From an uncultured Propionibacteriaceae bacterium (GTDB taxonomy: Bacteria > Actinomycetota > Actinomycetes > Propionibacteriales > Propionibacteriaceae), in assembly GCA_938012815.1 (NCBI GenBank), contig CALLVV010000066.1:1-19521 (forward strand): 19,521 nucleotides of DNA, given 5' to 3'. Under the pieces are notes generated by a model. The model did not search any database. It saw only the letters and a list, made by a program, of their open reading frames with translations, and was not told the DNA's origin. Every line of letters begins with the position of its first letter. The first letter of the stretch is position 1. This document shows positions 1 to 6,473 of the stretch, piece by piece. Both the position numbers and the translations under genes were made by a program.

Positions 1-626
1 ATGGCCTGGATTCGCGCGCCCTCTCCGGCATCCAGCTGGCAGCGGTCGGTCGCGGCACGGTGGAGGCCCTTGGTCGCGTCGGACTCACCCCGGACCTGAG
101 GCCGTCGGAGGGTGATACCGCCCACGACTTGGCGTTGGAGTTCCCTGCCTACGACGACCTGATCGACCCCATGGCGCGGGTGCTCGTGCCGACCGCCGAC
201 GTGTCGGTGGCGGATCTGGTGCAGGGGCTGACGAACCTCGGCTGGGAGGTCGAGGAGGTCACCGCCTATCGCACGGTACGGGCCGCCCCGCCGCCCGCCG
301 AGATCAGGGATCGCATCAAAACCGGGTTGTTCGACGCGGTGGTGTTCACCTCGTCGTCGGCGGTGCGCAACATGATCGGCATCGCGGGCAAACCCCACAC
401 GACCTCCATCATCGCGGCCATCGGGCAGGCAACCGCCTCGACCTGTGAGATGCACGGACTCAGGGTGGACGTGGTGGCGGATTCGCCGAGCTTCGAATCG
501 GTGGCCGTCGGCCTGGCGCGCTTCGCGGACGAACGTCGCGCCGACCGGCTGGCGCAGGGGCTGCCGGACACGAAACCCTCCCAGCGGCGACGCCGGCGCC
601 GCAGGGACCCGAACCGGGGGTCCTGA
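1..626 (+). CDS. hemD: Uroporphyrinogen-III synthase, C-terminal part (5' end outside window)
   Basis: Cyclises and inverts ring D of hydroxymethylbilane to give uroporphyrinogen III, the cytosolic branch point to heme, siroheme and corrinoids. The frame is open from the first complete codon at position 3, with no stop and no convincing start before the left edge, so the gene begins outside the window. The GTG at 60 lies inside a conserved segment (LAAVGRGTVEALGRVGL) and is not the start. The visible ~207 residues match the HemD fold: the AVGxxTxEAL segment, then VLVPTADVS, then VTAYRTVR, then the FDAVVFTSSSAVRNM segment and AAIGQATASTC. The C-terminus is an Arg-rich tail (SQRRRRRRRDPNRGS), which I believe is common in actinobacterial HemD. 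It could be the C-terminal half of a methyltransferase-HemD fusion; the missing 5' part decides this. The stop overlaps the next start by 1 nt (TGATG), so the two are probably co-translated. Confidence 0.9.
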   Translation, partial: GLDSRALSGIQLAAVGRGTVEALGRVGLTPDLRPSEGDTAHDLALEFPAYDDLIDPMARVLVPTADVSVADLVQGLTNLGWEVEEVTAYRTVRAAPPPAEIRDRIKTGLFDAVVFTSSSAVRNMIGIAGKPHTTSIIAAIGQATASTCEMHGLRVDVVADSPSFESVAVGLARFADERRADRLAQGLPDTKPSQRRRRRRRDPNRGS

Positions 627-1285
627 TGCGGCAGCGGCCGACGGTGGTTCACCTGATGCGGCACGGGCAGGTCCACAACCCCGACGGGGTGTTGTACGGG
701 AGGCTGCCCGGTTTTGGTCTCTCGGAGCTCGGCCACGAGATGGCCGCCCGGCTCGCCGAGTACTGGGACGGCGCCCCGTTGACGCACGTGCGCTGTTCGC
801 CGCTGCAACGTGCCCGGGAGACCTTGGCGCCCACCGCCGAACTGTTCCCGCAGCTCGACGTGGTCATCGACGAGCGCGTCACCGAGGCCGCCAACGCCTT
901 CGAGGGAAAGGTTTTCGGCGCCGACAACAAGGCCCTGCGTGACGTGCGCATGATCCGGCACGTGTTGAATCCGCTGCGTCCCAGCTGGGGTGAGCCCTAC
1001 CGGGAGATCGTGGCGCGGATGCGGGCCGCAATGGGCGATGCCGCCGCCGCGGCCGGGCCGGGCGGGCAGGCGCTGGTGGTCAGCCATCAGCTGCCCATCG
1101 AGATGGCCCGTCGTGATGCAGAGGGCAGGCCCCTGGTTCACGATCCGCGCCGCCGACGCTGCACCTTGGTTTCCGTGACCTCCTTCACCTTCCGTGGCGG
1201 TTTCATCACCGCCGTCGACTATGCGGAGCCCGCCCGAGATCTGCTGCCCGTCAAACGGGGGCGCCGGTTCCGGGTCGGGACCTGA
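626..1285 (+). CDS. Histidine phosphatase family protein (phosphoglycerate mutase superfamily)
   Basis: A 219-aa cytosolic phosphatase of the histidine (phosphoglycerate mutase-like) superfamily. The RHG motif is at residues 12-14 (LMRHGQVHNP), with His13 the expected phospho-acceptor. A second catalytic Arg sits in SPLQRARET (Arg62), acidic donor candidates in DERVTE (Glu83/Glu87), and the second catalytic His in VVSHQLP (His154). The segment HNPDGVLYGRLPGF resembles the M. tuberculosis Rv0525 group, which from memory also lies beside heme genes. The start overlaps the hemD stop by one base, indicating an operon. Substrate is unknown: the superfamily includes sugar-phosphate, nucleotide and small-molecule phosphatases. 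It has no signal peptide. Family assignment is strong; the specific function is open. Confidence 0.9.
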   Translation: MRQRPTVVHLMRHGQVHNPDGVLYGRLPGFGLSELGHEMAARLAEYWDGAPLTHVRCSPLQRARETLAPTAELFPQLDVVIDERVTEAANAFEGKVFGADNKALRDVRMIRHVLNPLRPSWGEPYREIVARMRAAMGDAAAAAGPGGQALVVSHQLPIEMARRDAEGRPLVHDPRRRRCTLVSVTSFTFRGGFITAVDYAEPARDLLPVKRGRRFRVGT

Positions 1286-1310
1286 GCATGCGGCCCGCAC
1301 ACGGGGTCTC

Positions 1311-1340
1311 TTTCCAGTTCCGAGAGGCGGGGGGCACAAT
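1311..1340 (+). promoter_or_regulatory. Possible promoter upstream of the sigma-like/GerMN gene
   Basis: A TTTCCA hexamer (1311-1316, 4 of 6 to the -35 consensus) lies 18 nt before CACAAT (1335-1340, 4 of 6 to the -10 consensus), in the 145-nt gap after the phosphatase gene. The match is modest and is by eye only. Confidence 0.25.
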
Positions 1341-1376
1341 GGTGGCTTGTTTCCCCAATACCCGGAAGGAGCCGAC

Positions 1377-1424
1377 GTGAGGGATTCCCGCATCAAGCGT
1401 TCCGCCGGGCGCGGGGGGAAGTGA
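1377..1424 (+). CDS. Putative 15-codon leader ORF before the sigma-like/GerMN gene
   Basis: A GTG at 1377 follows a strong Shine-Dalgarno sequence GGAAGGAG (1364-1371, 5-nt spacing). It opens a 15-codon frame encoding VRDSRIKRSAGRGGK, ending in TGA at 1422-1424. Only six bases separate this stop from the TTG start of the next gene, and both are in the same frame. The peptide is very basic (6 Lys/Arg of 15). It may be a coupling leader, or the remnant of an original N-terminus cut off by a nonsense change. The better ribosome-binding site belongs to this ORF, not to the downstream TTG. No homology is claimed. Confidence 0.35.
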   Translation: MRDSRIKRSAGRGGK

Positions 1425-1430
1425 CCTCCA

Positions 1431-2879
1431 TTGTCCGACACCTCCACGTGGCTGATCGACCTGTTCGAGGAACAGGGGTCGACGATGCATCGGCTGGCCG
1501 TGATGCTCGGCGCCGAATCCGAGTCGGGGCACATTCTGCGCACCTCGCTGCTGGGGCTGGCGAAACGTTCCAACCGGATCGTCGACCCGTCGGCCCGGGT
1601 GGAGTACCTGGCGGAGCACGTGGTGCACCAGGCCCGTTCCGTGCGGGGCCCGGGCGGTTCGCTGGAGCTGCTGGAGGTCGCCGATCCACGGCAGGAGGAG
1701 ATTCGCCGTGCCATTCTCGCCCTGCCCATCCGGCTGGCCGAGATTCTGCTGGTCTCCCACTACCTGTCCGTTTTCGGGCCGGAACTGGCCGGGATCATGC
1801 GGATGACGGTGCGGGGCTGCAACCAGCGGCTGGAGGAGGCACTCCACGCGCTGCGCCGGGCCGTCGGTGAACCGGGACCGGTGAGCCTGCCCGGGGTGAT
1901 CGAGTCGCTGTCGCAGGAGCTGACGGCGGCGCTGCGCTCCGCGGCGCGGCTGGTCCAAGCGCCCGGAACCGAGACCCTGGAGGCGGAGCTGCGCTCCCTC
2001 AAGGGGGCGCGGGCCCCCGGCGTTCCGCTGTTGCTGGCGGTGCTCGCGGTGCTGCTGGTCCTGCTGGTGGTGATCTTCATGACCTGGCTGTTCGGGCGTG
2101 TCCACCAGTCCTCGACCGTGCCGACACTCGTCGAGTCACCGCATTCCGTTCCTCCGCAGTCACGGGCCCTGCCCGTGCAGGTGCAGTCGGTCCCGGTGTA
2201 CTACGTCGGCCGTCAGGACGGAAAACTGCACCGGGAGTTCCGCAACCTGGCGGCGTCGGGGGACATGGTCTCGACGGTCGTGAACGCGATCCTGACGTTG
2301 GCGCCCCTCGACCCCGACTACAGTTCGGCCTGGAATCCCGGGAAGGTGATCGGGGTCAGTCGCGAGGGATCCGTGGTGACCGTGAACCTGTCCGCCGGCG
2401 CCTTCCCCGACGGCGCCAACGATGAGCTGACGAGGCAGGCCATCGACCAGGTCGTCCAGGCGGTTCATGAGCTCCTGGACGCCCCGGACCTGGAGGTCCG
2501 GTTCACCGCCAACGGAACGGCCCCTCCGGCCGCGTTCGAGGGCGGGCACCGGTCCCGGGGGGTGTCGCTGCTGGCGAAGCTGTGGATCAACACCCCCGGA
2601 AACGGCGCGCGGATGGCTGCCGGGGACGTGACCTTCTCCGGTGTGGTGCAGCCCGATTCGGGACAACCCCGGGTGCTCGTCACCGACTCCAACGAGACCC
2701 TGCTGACCTCGCAGTACGCCCAGACCGGGACGGAAGTGGACGCGGACGGCTGGCGTGGCTGGTCTGTGTCGCTGGCCCTGGAGGCCGGCAGCTACCTGAT
2801 TCGGGTGGAGACCACCTGGACCGATGAGGCGGGGAACCAGCAGACATCGCAGGAGAGCCGCAGCATCACCGTCGAGTGA
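1431..2879 (+). CDS. Membrane protein: degenerate ECF-sigma-like N-terminus, one TM span, GerMN and Gmad2-like domains
   Basis: Predicted 482 aa, TTG start. Residues ~9-72 look like a decayed ECF sigma region 2 (WLIDLFEEQGSTMHRLAVML), without the usual acidic DxVQE helix. Residues ~86-143 resemble sigma region 4 with a helix-turn-helix (ILALPIRLAEILLVSHYLS, then ELAGIMRMTVRGCNQRLEEA). A strong membrane span follows at ~198-221, with the N-terminus predicted inside. Residues ~248-365 match a GerMN domain (VPVYYVG...HREF, then VVTVNLSAGAF). Residues ~385-482 match a Gmad2-type Ig-like domain (GDVTFSGVV, then GSYLIRVETTWTD). GerMN occurs in spore-germination GerM and actinobacterial LpqB. I infer a membrane-tethered regulator or a domesticated sigma fold; activity as a sigma factor is doubtful given region 2. 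The start is supported by GGGGGGAAG about 9 nt upstream. GerMN/Gmad2 is the firmer part of this call and the sigma similarity the weaker. Confidence 0.78.
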   Translation: MSDTSTWLIDLFEEQGSTMHRLAVMLGAESESGHILRTSLLGLAKRSNRIVDPSARVEYLAEHVVHQARSVRGPGGSLELLEVADPRQEEIRRAILALPIRLAEILLVSHYLSVFGPELAGIMRMTVRGCNQRLEEALHALRRAVGEPGPVSLPGVIESLSQELTAALRSAARLVQAPGTETLEAELRSLKGARAPGVPLLLAVLAVLLVLLVVIFMTWLFGRVHQSSTVPTLVESPHSVPPQSRALPVQVQSVPVYYVGRQDGKLHREFRNLAASGDMVSTVVNAILTLAPLDPDYSSAWNPGKVIGVSREGSVVTVNLSAGAFPDGANDELTRQAIDQVVQAVHELLDAPDLEVRFTANGTAPPAAFEGGHRSRGVSLLAKLWINTPGNGARMAAGDVTFSGVVQPDSGQPRVLVTDSNETLLTSQYAQTGTEVDADGWRGWSVSLALEAGSYLIRVETTWTDEAGNQQTSQESRSITVE

Positions 2880-2906
2880 ACGCCCCGCGGCCTCCCGATC
2901 GATCCC

Positions 2907-3665
2907 TCAATGGGAAGCGACCCAGCCGGCCACCTTGGATGTCCAGCGGGCGGGCATCAAGCGGGTGGCCTCGGCCAGGATCGTGTTGCCCACTCCGTCG
3001 ACGACGTAGGGGCGGTGACGGCGCAGCGCCCGGAACGCGCTGGTCACCACCTGATCGACGCTGCGGCGCTGCTGCATCACCTGGTCGTTGCCGGCGGTGG
3101 AGAAGAAACCGGTCTCGGTGGGGCCGGGGCACACGGCCAACACCCGCACGCCGCTGTCGTGCAGTTCCGCCCACAGCCCGATCGACAGACGCAGCACGTA
3201 GGCCTTCGTCGCGGCGTAGGTGGAGAACCCGGGGATGGGCTGGAAGGCACCAGTGCTCGCGATGTTGATGACCGCCCCGCGGCCGCGCTGCTTCATGCCT
3301 GGCAGGACGGTACGGGCCAGTTCGGTGAGGGCCACCACGTTCAGCTCCACCTCGGCGGCGATGCGCTCCGGTGGCAGGTCGGCGAAGTCGCCGATCGTTC
3401 CGAAACCGGCATTGTTGATCAGGGTGTGGATCTCGCGGGATGCGAGGTCAGCGGCCAGCACGGCCCGGGCGCCGCGGTTGGTGAGGTCGCAGGGCCAGGT
3501 CTCCACCTGGACGCGATGCGCGGCGCGCAACTCGGAGGCAAGCGTCTCAAGTTTGTCAGCGCTGCGGGCCACCAGGATCAGGTGCGCCCCCTGCCTCGCG
3601 AGCTCTCGCGCGAAACCGGCCCCGAGCCCACCAGAGGCCCCCGTCACAACTGCCCAACCTGTCAT
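2907..3665 (-). CDS. SDR family NAD(P)-dependent oxidoreductase
   Basis: A 252-aa classical short-chain dehydrogenase/reductase, a cytosolic NAD(P)(H)-dependent oxidoreductase. The cofactor motif TGASGGLG is at residues 8-15, NNAG at 84-87, and the catalytic set Asn109, Ser137 (NIASTG), Tyr150 and Lys154 (STYAATK) is complete. CPGPTETGFF follows. Length is typical of the family. The start chosen is ATG at 3663-3665, giving the usual short N-terminus (MTGWAVVTGASGG). The frame runs open upstream but encodes nothing SDR-like there. No Shine-Dalgarno is present; TAGACT seven bases before the ATG suggests a leaderless mRNA. It is convergent with the GerMN gene (27-nt gap) and divergent from mtr. 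The substrate cannot be told from sequence. Confidence 0.92.
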   Translation of the reverse strand: MTGWAVVTGASGGLGAGFARELARQGAHLILVARSADKLETLASELRAAHRVQVETWPCDLTNRGARAVLAADLASREIHTLINNAGFGTIGDFADLPPERIAAEVELNVVALTELARTVLPGMKQRGRGAVINIASTGAFQPIPGFSTYAATKAYVLRLSIGLWAELHDSGVRVLAVCPGPTETGFFSTAGNDQVMQQRRSVDQVVTSAFRALRRHRPYVVDGVGNTILAEATRLMPARWTSKVAGWVASH

Positions 3666-3672
3666 AGGGGGA

Positions 3673-3678
3673 AGTCTA
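3673..3678 (-). promoter_or_regulatory. -10-like element of a probable leaderless promoter for the SDR gene
   Basis: On the minus strand TAGACT sits 7 nt before the ATG (TAGACTTCCCCCTATG), placing the expected transcription start at or next to the start codon. The spacer is C-rich and no Shine-Dalgarno is visible. TANNNT at this distance is the known leaderless signature in actinobacteria. No convincing -35 was seen. Confidence 0.45.
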
Positions 3679-3966
3679 GGCGTTCGAGCCCCGATCATCA
3701 GGTGCAGGCACCCCGGTTGCACGACTCCGCTGCCTTTCGGAGGTCCGATATCGTCTGAGCCGATCCGCGAGGCGCGTTCCGAAACCCATCTCACATCGAT
3801 CCGGTCGCTTCTGAACCATGACGAGGAAGTCCGGGGGGTGGGGGCTGGACGTTTCTCGGTTTGTGGGGTGGTCTCCATTTGGGCTGTTCCCCTGCGTCCA
3901 CGGGCTGGCTCAAACGATTCTCTCCAGGACCCCATTTCGTGAAGGACGTGGTTCGGCGACGCATGA

Positions 3967-3972
3967 CAAGAT
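3967..3972 (+). promoter_or_regulatory. Possible -10-like element for mtr (leaderless-type spacing)
   Basis: CAAGAT lies 6 nt before the mtr ATG (GACAAGATGGGGCCATG). It matches a TAAGAT-type -10 except at the first base. There is no good Shine-Dalgarno before this ATG (only GGGG at very short spacing), so a leaderless or near-leaderless transcript is plausible. Confidence 0.3.
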
Positions 3973-3978
3973 GGGGCC

Positions 3979-5388
3979 ATGCAGCATTTCGACATTGCCG
4001 TGATCGGATCTGGTTCGGGAAATTCCATCATCGACGAACGTTTCTCCCACCTGGACGTCGCCCTGATCGAGGACGACCCGGTCTTCGGTGGCACCTGTCT
4101 GAACCGGGGCTGCATTCCCACCAAGATGTTCGTGGTGGCCTCCGAGAACGCCCGGGCCCCTGAGCAGGCCCGTCGGCTCGGGGTGGACCTGGAATTCAAG
4201 GGCGCCGACTGGCCCGCCATCCGCGACCGCGTCTTCGGTCGCATCGACCCGATCTCGCAGGCCGGACGCGAGTGGCGTCGCAAGGGGGGCGGGGTGACGC
4301 TGTTCGAAGGGCACGCCAGTTTTGTCGACGCTCACACCCTCCTGGTCGGTGACGTGCAGATCAGCGCCGACCAGATCGTCATCGCCACCGGGTCGCGACC
4401 CCGGCCGCTGCCGGTGGAGGTCCCGGAGGAGTTGCGGTCGCGGTTCCACACCTCCGACGACGTGATGCGCATGGACGAGCTGCCCCGGCGGCTCGTCGTG
4501 CTCGGTGGCGGGTTCGTGGCCTGCGAGTTCGCCCAGATTTTCGCGGGTCTCGGGTCGCAGGTGACCCAGGTCAACCGTTCCGAGGTGGTGTTGCGCGGAG
4601 AGGACCGGGAGATCTCCGAGGCTTTCAAACAGGAACACGCCAAGCTGGTCAACCTGATCCTCAACCAGAGCATCGCCGAGGTCGCCACCGGTCCCGACGG
4701 CGAGGTGTTGGTCATCACCGCCGACCGCAACGGTGTCGAGTACGAGTACCTGGCCGATGCGGTACTAGTGGCCACGGGACGCATCCGCAACTCCGACTCC
4801 CTCAACCTGGCCGCCGCCGGGGTCAAGGTGGGGGCAGGCGGGCAGATCCGCGTCGACAAGCACCAGCGCACCAGCCAGCCGCACATCTGGGCGCTCGGCG
4901 ACGTGTCCTCGGAGTGGCTGCTCAAGCACGTCGCGAACGCGGAGGCCCGCACCGTCGCAGCGAACCTCCTCATCGACGGAGGCGAACTGGCGGCCACCGA
5001 CCACCGCTACGTTCCCCACGCCGTGTTCACCGAACCGCAGATCGCAGCCGTCGGCGCCACCGAGGAGCAGCTGCAGGAATGGGGTACCCCCTACGTGGAG
5101 TTCAAGCAGCGTTATGCGGATGTCGCGTTCGGTTGGGCGCTGGAGGACGAGGGGCATTTCGTGAAACTGTTGGCCGATCCGCGCACCTGGCATCTCCTCG
5201 GTGCCCACATCATCGGCCCCCAGGCCGCCACCCTGATCCAGCCGATGATCCAGGCCATGAGCTTCGGCCAGACGGTGCAGGAGCTGGCCCGTGGCCAGTA
5301 CTGGATCCATCCCGCGTTGACCGAGGTGCTGGAGAACGTCCTCCTCGGCCTGCTGAAGGCACCCCGGCCGAAGGAACTCGATGCCTGA
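3979..5388 (+). CDS. mtr: Mycothione reductase (NADPH-dependent mycothiol disulfide reductase)
   Basis: A 469-aa flavoprotein disulfide reductase, close to the ~460 aa of known Mtr. It reduces mycothione (oxidised mycothiol) to mycothiol in the cytosol. The FAD-binding GSGSGN is at residues 10-15. The redox pair lies in GGTCLNRGCIPTKM (Cys40, Cys45). The NAD(P)-binding segment VVLGGGFVACEFAQIFAGLG is central, followed by the second FAD segment (HIWALGDVS). The C-terminal dimer domain carries the catalytic His-Glu pair in HPALTEVLEN (His444, Glu449). The N-terminal sequence MQHFDIAVIGSGSGNSIID and the LNRGCIPTKMFV segment favour Mtr over lipoamide dehydrogenase or mercuric reductase. mshA and mshB are ~12 kb away in this window, consistent with mycothiol use. 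It is transcribed alone. Confidence 0.94.
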   Translation: MQHFDIAVIGSGSGNSIIDERFSHLDVALIEDDPVFGGTCLNRGCIPTKMFVVASENARAPEQARRLGVDLEFKGADWPAIRDRVFGRIDPISQAGREWRRKGGGVTLFEGHASFVDAHTLLVGDVQISADQIVIATGSRPRPLPVEVPEELRSRFHTSDDVMRMDELPRRLVVLGGGFVACEFAQIFAGLGSQVTQVNRSEVVLRGEDREISEAFKQEHAKLVNLILNQSIAEVATGPDGEVLVITADRNGVEYEYLADAVLVATGRIRNSDSLNLAAAGVKVGAGGQIRVDKHQRTSQPHIWALGDVSSEWLLKHVANAEARTVAANLLIDGGELAATDHRYVPHAVFTEPQIAAVGATEEQLQEWGTPYVEFKQRYADVAFGWALEDEGHFVKLLADPRTWHLLGAHIIGPQAATLIQPMIQAMSFGQTVQELARGQYWIHPALTEVLENVLLGLLKAPRPKELDA

Positions 5389-5410
5389 TCTCGCGTTCCC
5401 CGACCGAACC

Positions 5411-5432
5411 GAAAAGGGAACCGGGCCCCGGT
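5411..5432 (-). terminator. Possible intrinsic terminator after the methyltransferase gene
   Basis: In the convergent gap between mtr and the methyltransferase, ACCGG (5420-5424) pairs with CCGGT (5428-5432) around a 3-nt loop. Read on the minus strand, the hairpin is followed by TCCCTTTTC, a pyrimidine and T-rich tail. The stem is short (5 bp). Confidence 0.4.
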
Positions 5433-5441
5433 GACGTTGCC

Positions 5442-6437
5442 TCAGTCGGTGGTGACCGGTTTGATAGCGACCATGAGGTCGCGGCGGATGGAGGAGTCGA
5501 CGCGGTGCGCGAATCGGTTCCACGCCCCGCCGGTGAGGACCTCCAGGCCGGCGCCGGTCAGCAGCGCCGCCAGGTCCTCGCGGGGCATGCCGAGGGTGTT
5601 CCAGCTGATCCCCAGCGACCCTCCCGGGTGCAGCTGCCCCGCCCACACCGGGATCGTCTCCGCCAGCAGCTGCGCCGGGGTGCGCGACCTGCGTCCGCCC
5701 GACGTCGATCCGTGCACCACGCCGTAGGGGGCGTCGGTGACGATGGCGTCGAAACGTTTTTTCCCGTACAGCGACCCCGACGAGCGGGCGTCCCCGGTGA
5801 ACACCGTCGCCACCAGCTCCCGTCTGTCGACGGTGATGCGTGCGTCGAAGCGACGACCGATGCGCGCCCCGTTGCGGCGCACCGGGGTGACGGCGGCCGT
5901 GTGTTTGATGCGTTTGCGTCGCAGCCAGGTCTTGTAGAACGCCGCCATCGCGTCGAAGGCCTTGTCGTCGGCCTCCACGCCGAAGGCGTCGCAGCCCGCG
6001 ATGAGCGCCGTCGAGATGGTGGTGCCGCGCCCCGCCATCGGGTCCAGCACCCGGTGGGGTGAGTTGCGCCTGGCCGCAGCGACGGTGACGTTCAGCAGCA
6101 GCCGGGTGAACTGTTCGTTGGTCTTTCCCTGGTACTTGGGGATGGTCACGAGGTCGTCGTCGAGGACATCGGTTCGCGGCAGTGCGACGGGCCGCAGCAG
6201 GTCGCCGTCGCGCCGGAACAGCGCGAATGCCGACGACTGCCGTGCGATGCCCGCCAGCTCGTCACCTCCCATGTGTTCGGCGTCGAAGGCCAGGTAGTCG
6301 ACGCCCGCCACCTCGGCCTGCGCGATCCCCGAGACGAAGGGGGCGGTGATCTCCAGCTCGGCGGCGGTCAGCGCGGCCGCCTCGCCCGCGTAGACGCGAT
6401 TCGCGGACGGGTTGCGCAACAACAGGTACGACGACAT
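5442..6437 (-). CDS. TRM11-family-like SAM-dependent methyltransferase
   Basis: A 331-aa Rossmann-fold methyltransferase. The SAM-binding motif I is LDPMAGRGTT (residues 131-140), followed by an acidic FGVEADDKA. The catalytic motif IV is TDAPYG (234-239), of the D/N-PPY type used for amino-group methylation of nucleic-acid bases. The N-terminal ~125 residues (SYLLLRNPSANRVYAG, then LVTIPKYQGKTNEQFTR) are of a type I recall in actinobacterial proteins named TRM11-like. A tRNA guanine-N2 or other RNA/DNA target is plausible but not shown. The Pro to Ala change inside DPPY (DAPY) is notable. The start is ATG at 6435-6437. No Shine-Dalgarno is present; AAGACT lies 7 nt upstream as for the SDR gene. 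It sits 36 nt downstream of the ABC permease and may have its own promoter. Confidence 0.8.
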   Translation of the reverse strand: MSSYLLLRNPSANRVYAGEAAALTAAELEITAPFVSGIAQAEVAGVDYLAFDAEHMGGDELAGIARQSSAFALFRRDGDLLRPVALPRTDVLDDDLVTIPKYQGKTNEQFTRLLLNVTVAAARRNSPHRVLDPMAGRGTTISTALIAGCDAFGVEADDKAFDAMAAFYKTWLRRKRIKHTAAVTPVRRNGARIGRRFDARITVDRRELVATVFTGDARSSGSLYGKKRFDAIVTDAPYGVVHGSTSGGRRSRTPAQLLAETIPVWAGQLHPGGSLGISWNTLGMPREDLAALLTGAGLEVLTGGAWNRFAHRVDSSIRRDLMVAIKPVTTD

Positions 6438-6444
6438 GGGGGCA

Positions 6445-6450
6445 AGTCTT
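6445..6450 (-). promoter_or_regulatory. -10-like element of a probable leaderless promoter for the methyltransferase gene
   Basis: Minus strand AAGACTTGCCCCCATG: an AAGACT hexamer 7 nt before the ATG with a C-rich spacer, nearly identical to the arrangement before the SDR gene. It lies in the 36-nt gap after the permease stop. Confidence 0.35.
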
Positions 6451-6473
6451 TCACGTCGCGACGCCGCAGGGGC

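Larger units (their letters stand above)
3666..3978. other. 313-nt divergent intergenic region between the SDR gene and mtr
   Basis: No convincing gene is seen. The two flanking genes point away from each other, so it should hold both promoters. Visible structure: a near-perfect palindrome GGTGC-AG-GCACC at 3701-3712, and a hairpin CTCCG (3725-3729) / CGGAG (3738-3742) with an 8-nt loop, extendable by two pairs past a one-base bulge. Neither is followed by a T run, so they look more like operator or RNA structure than terminators. The short open frames crossing this stretch have no ribosome-binding site or recognisable product. Confidence 0.5.

Noticed and set aside
60..62. GTG at 60 as the start of hemD
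   Set aside because: It falls inside the conserved AVGRGTVEAL segment, and the frame continues to the left edge.
266..1729. 487-codon open frame on the minus strand across hemD and the phosphatase gene
   Set aside because: Low-complexity Arg/Gly/Pro/His translation with no motifs. It is antisense to two well-supported genes; long shadow frames are expected at this GC content.
3681..3695. GTTCGAGCCC, resembling a tRNA T-loop
   Set aside because: The flanking bases do not form a T-stem, and no acceptor or anticodon arm is found nearby.
3666..4283. N-terminal extension of the SDR reading frame into the intergenic region and mtr
   Set aside because: The extension has no SDR-like sequence and runs antisense to mtr. 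The ATG at 3665 gives a standard SDR N-terminus.
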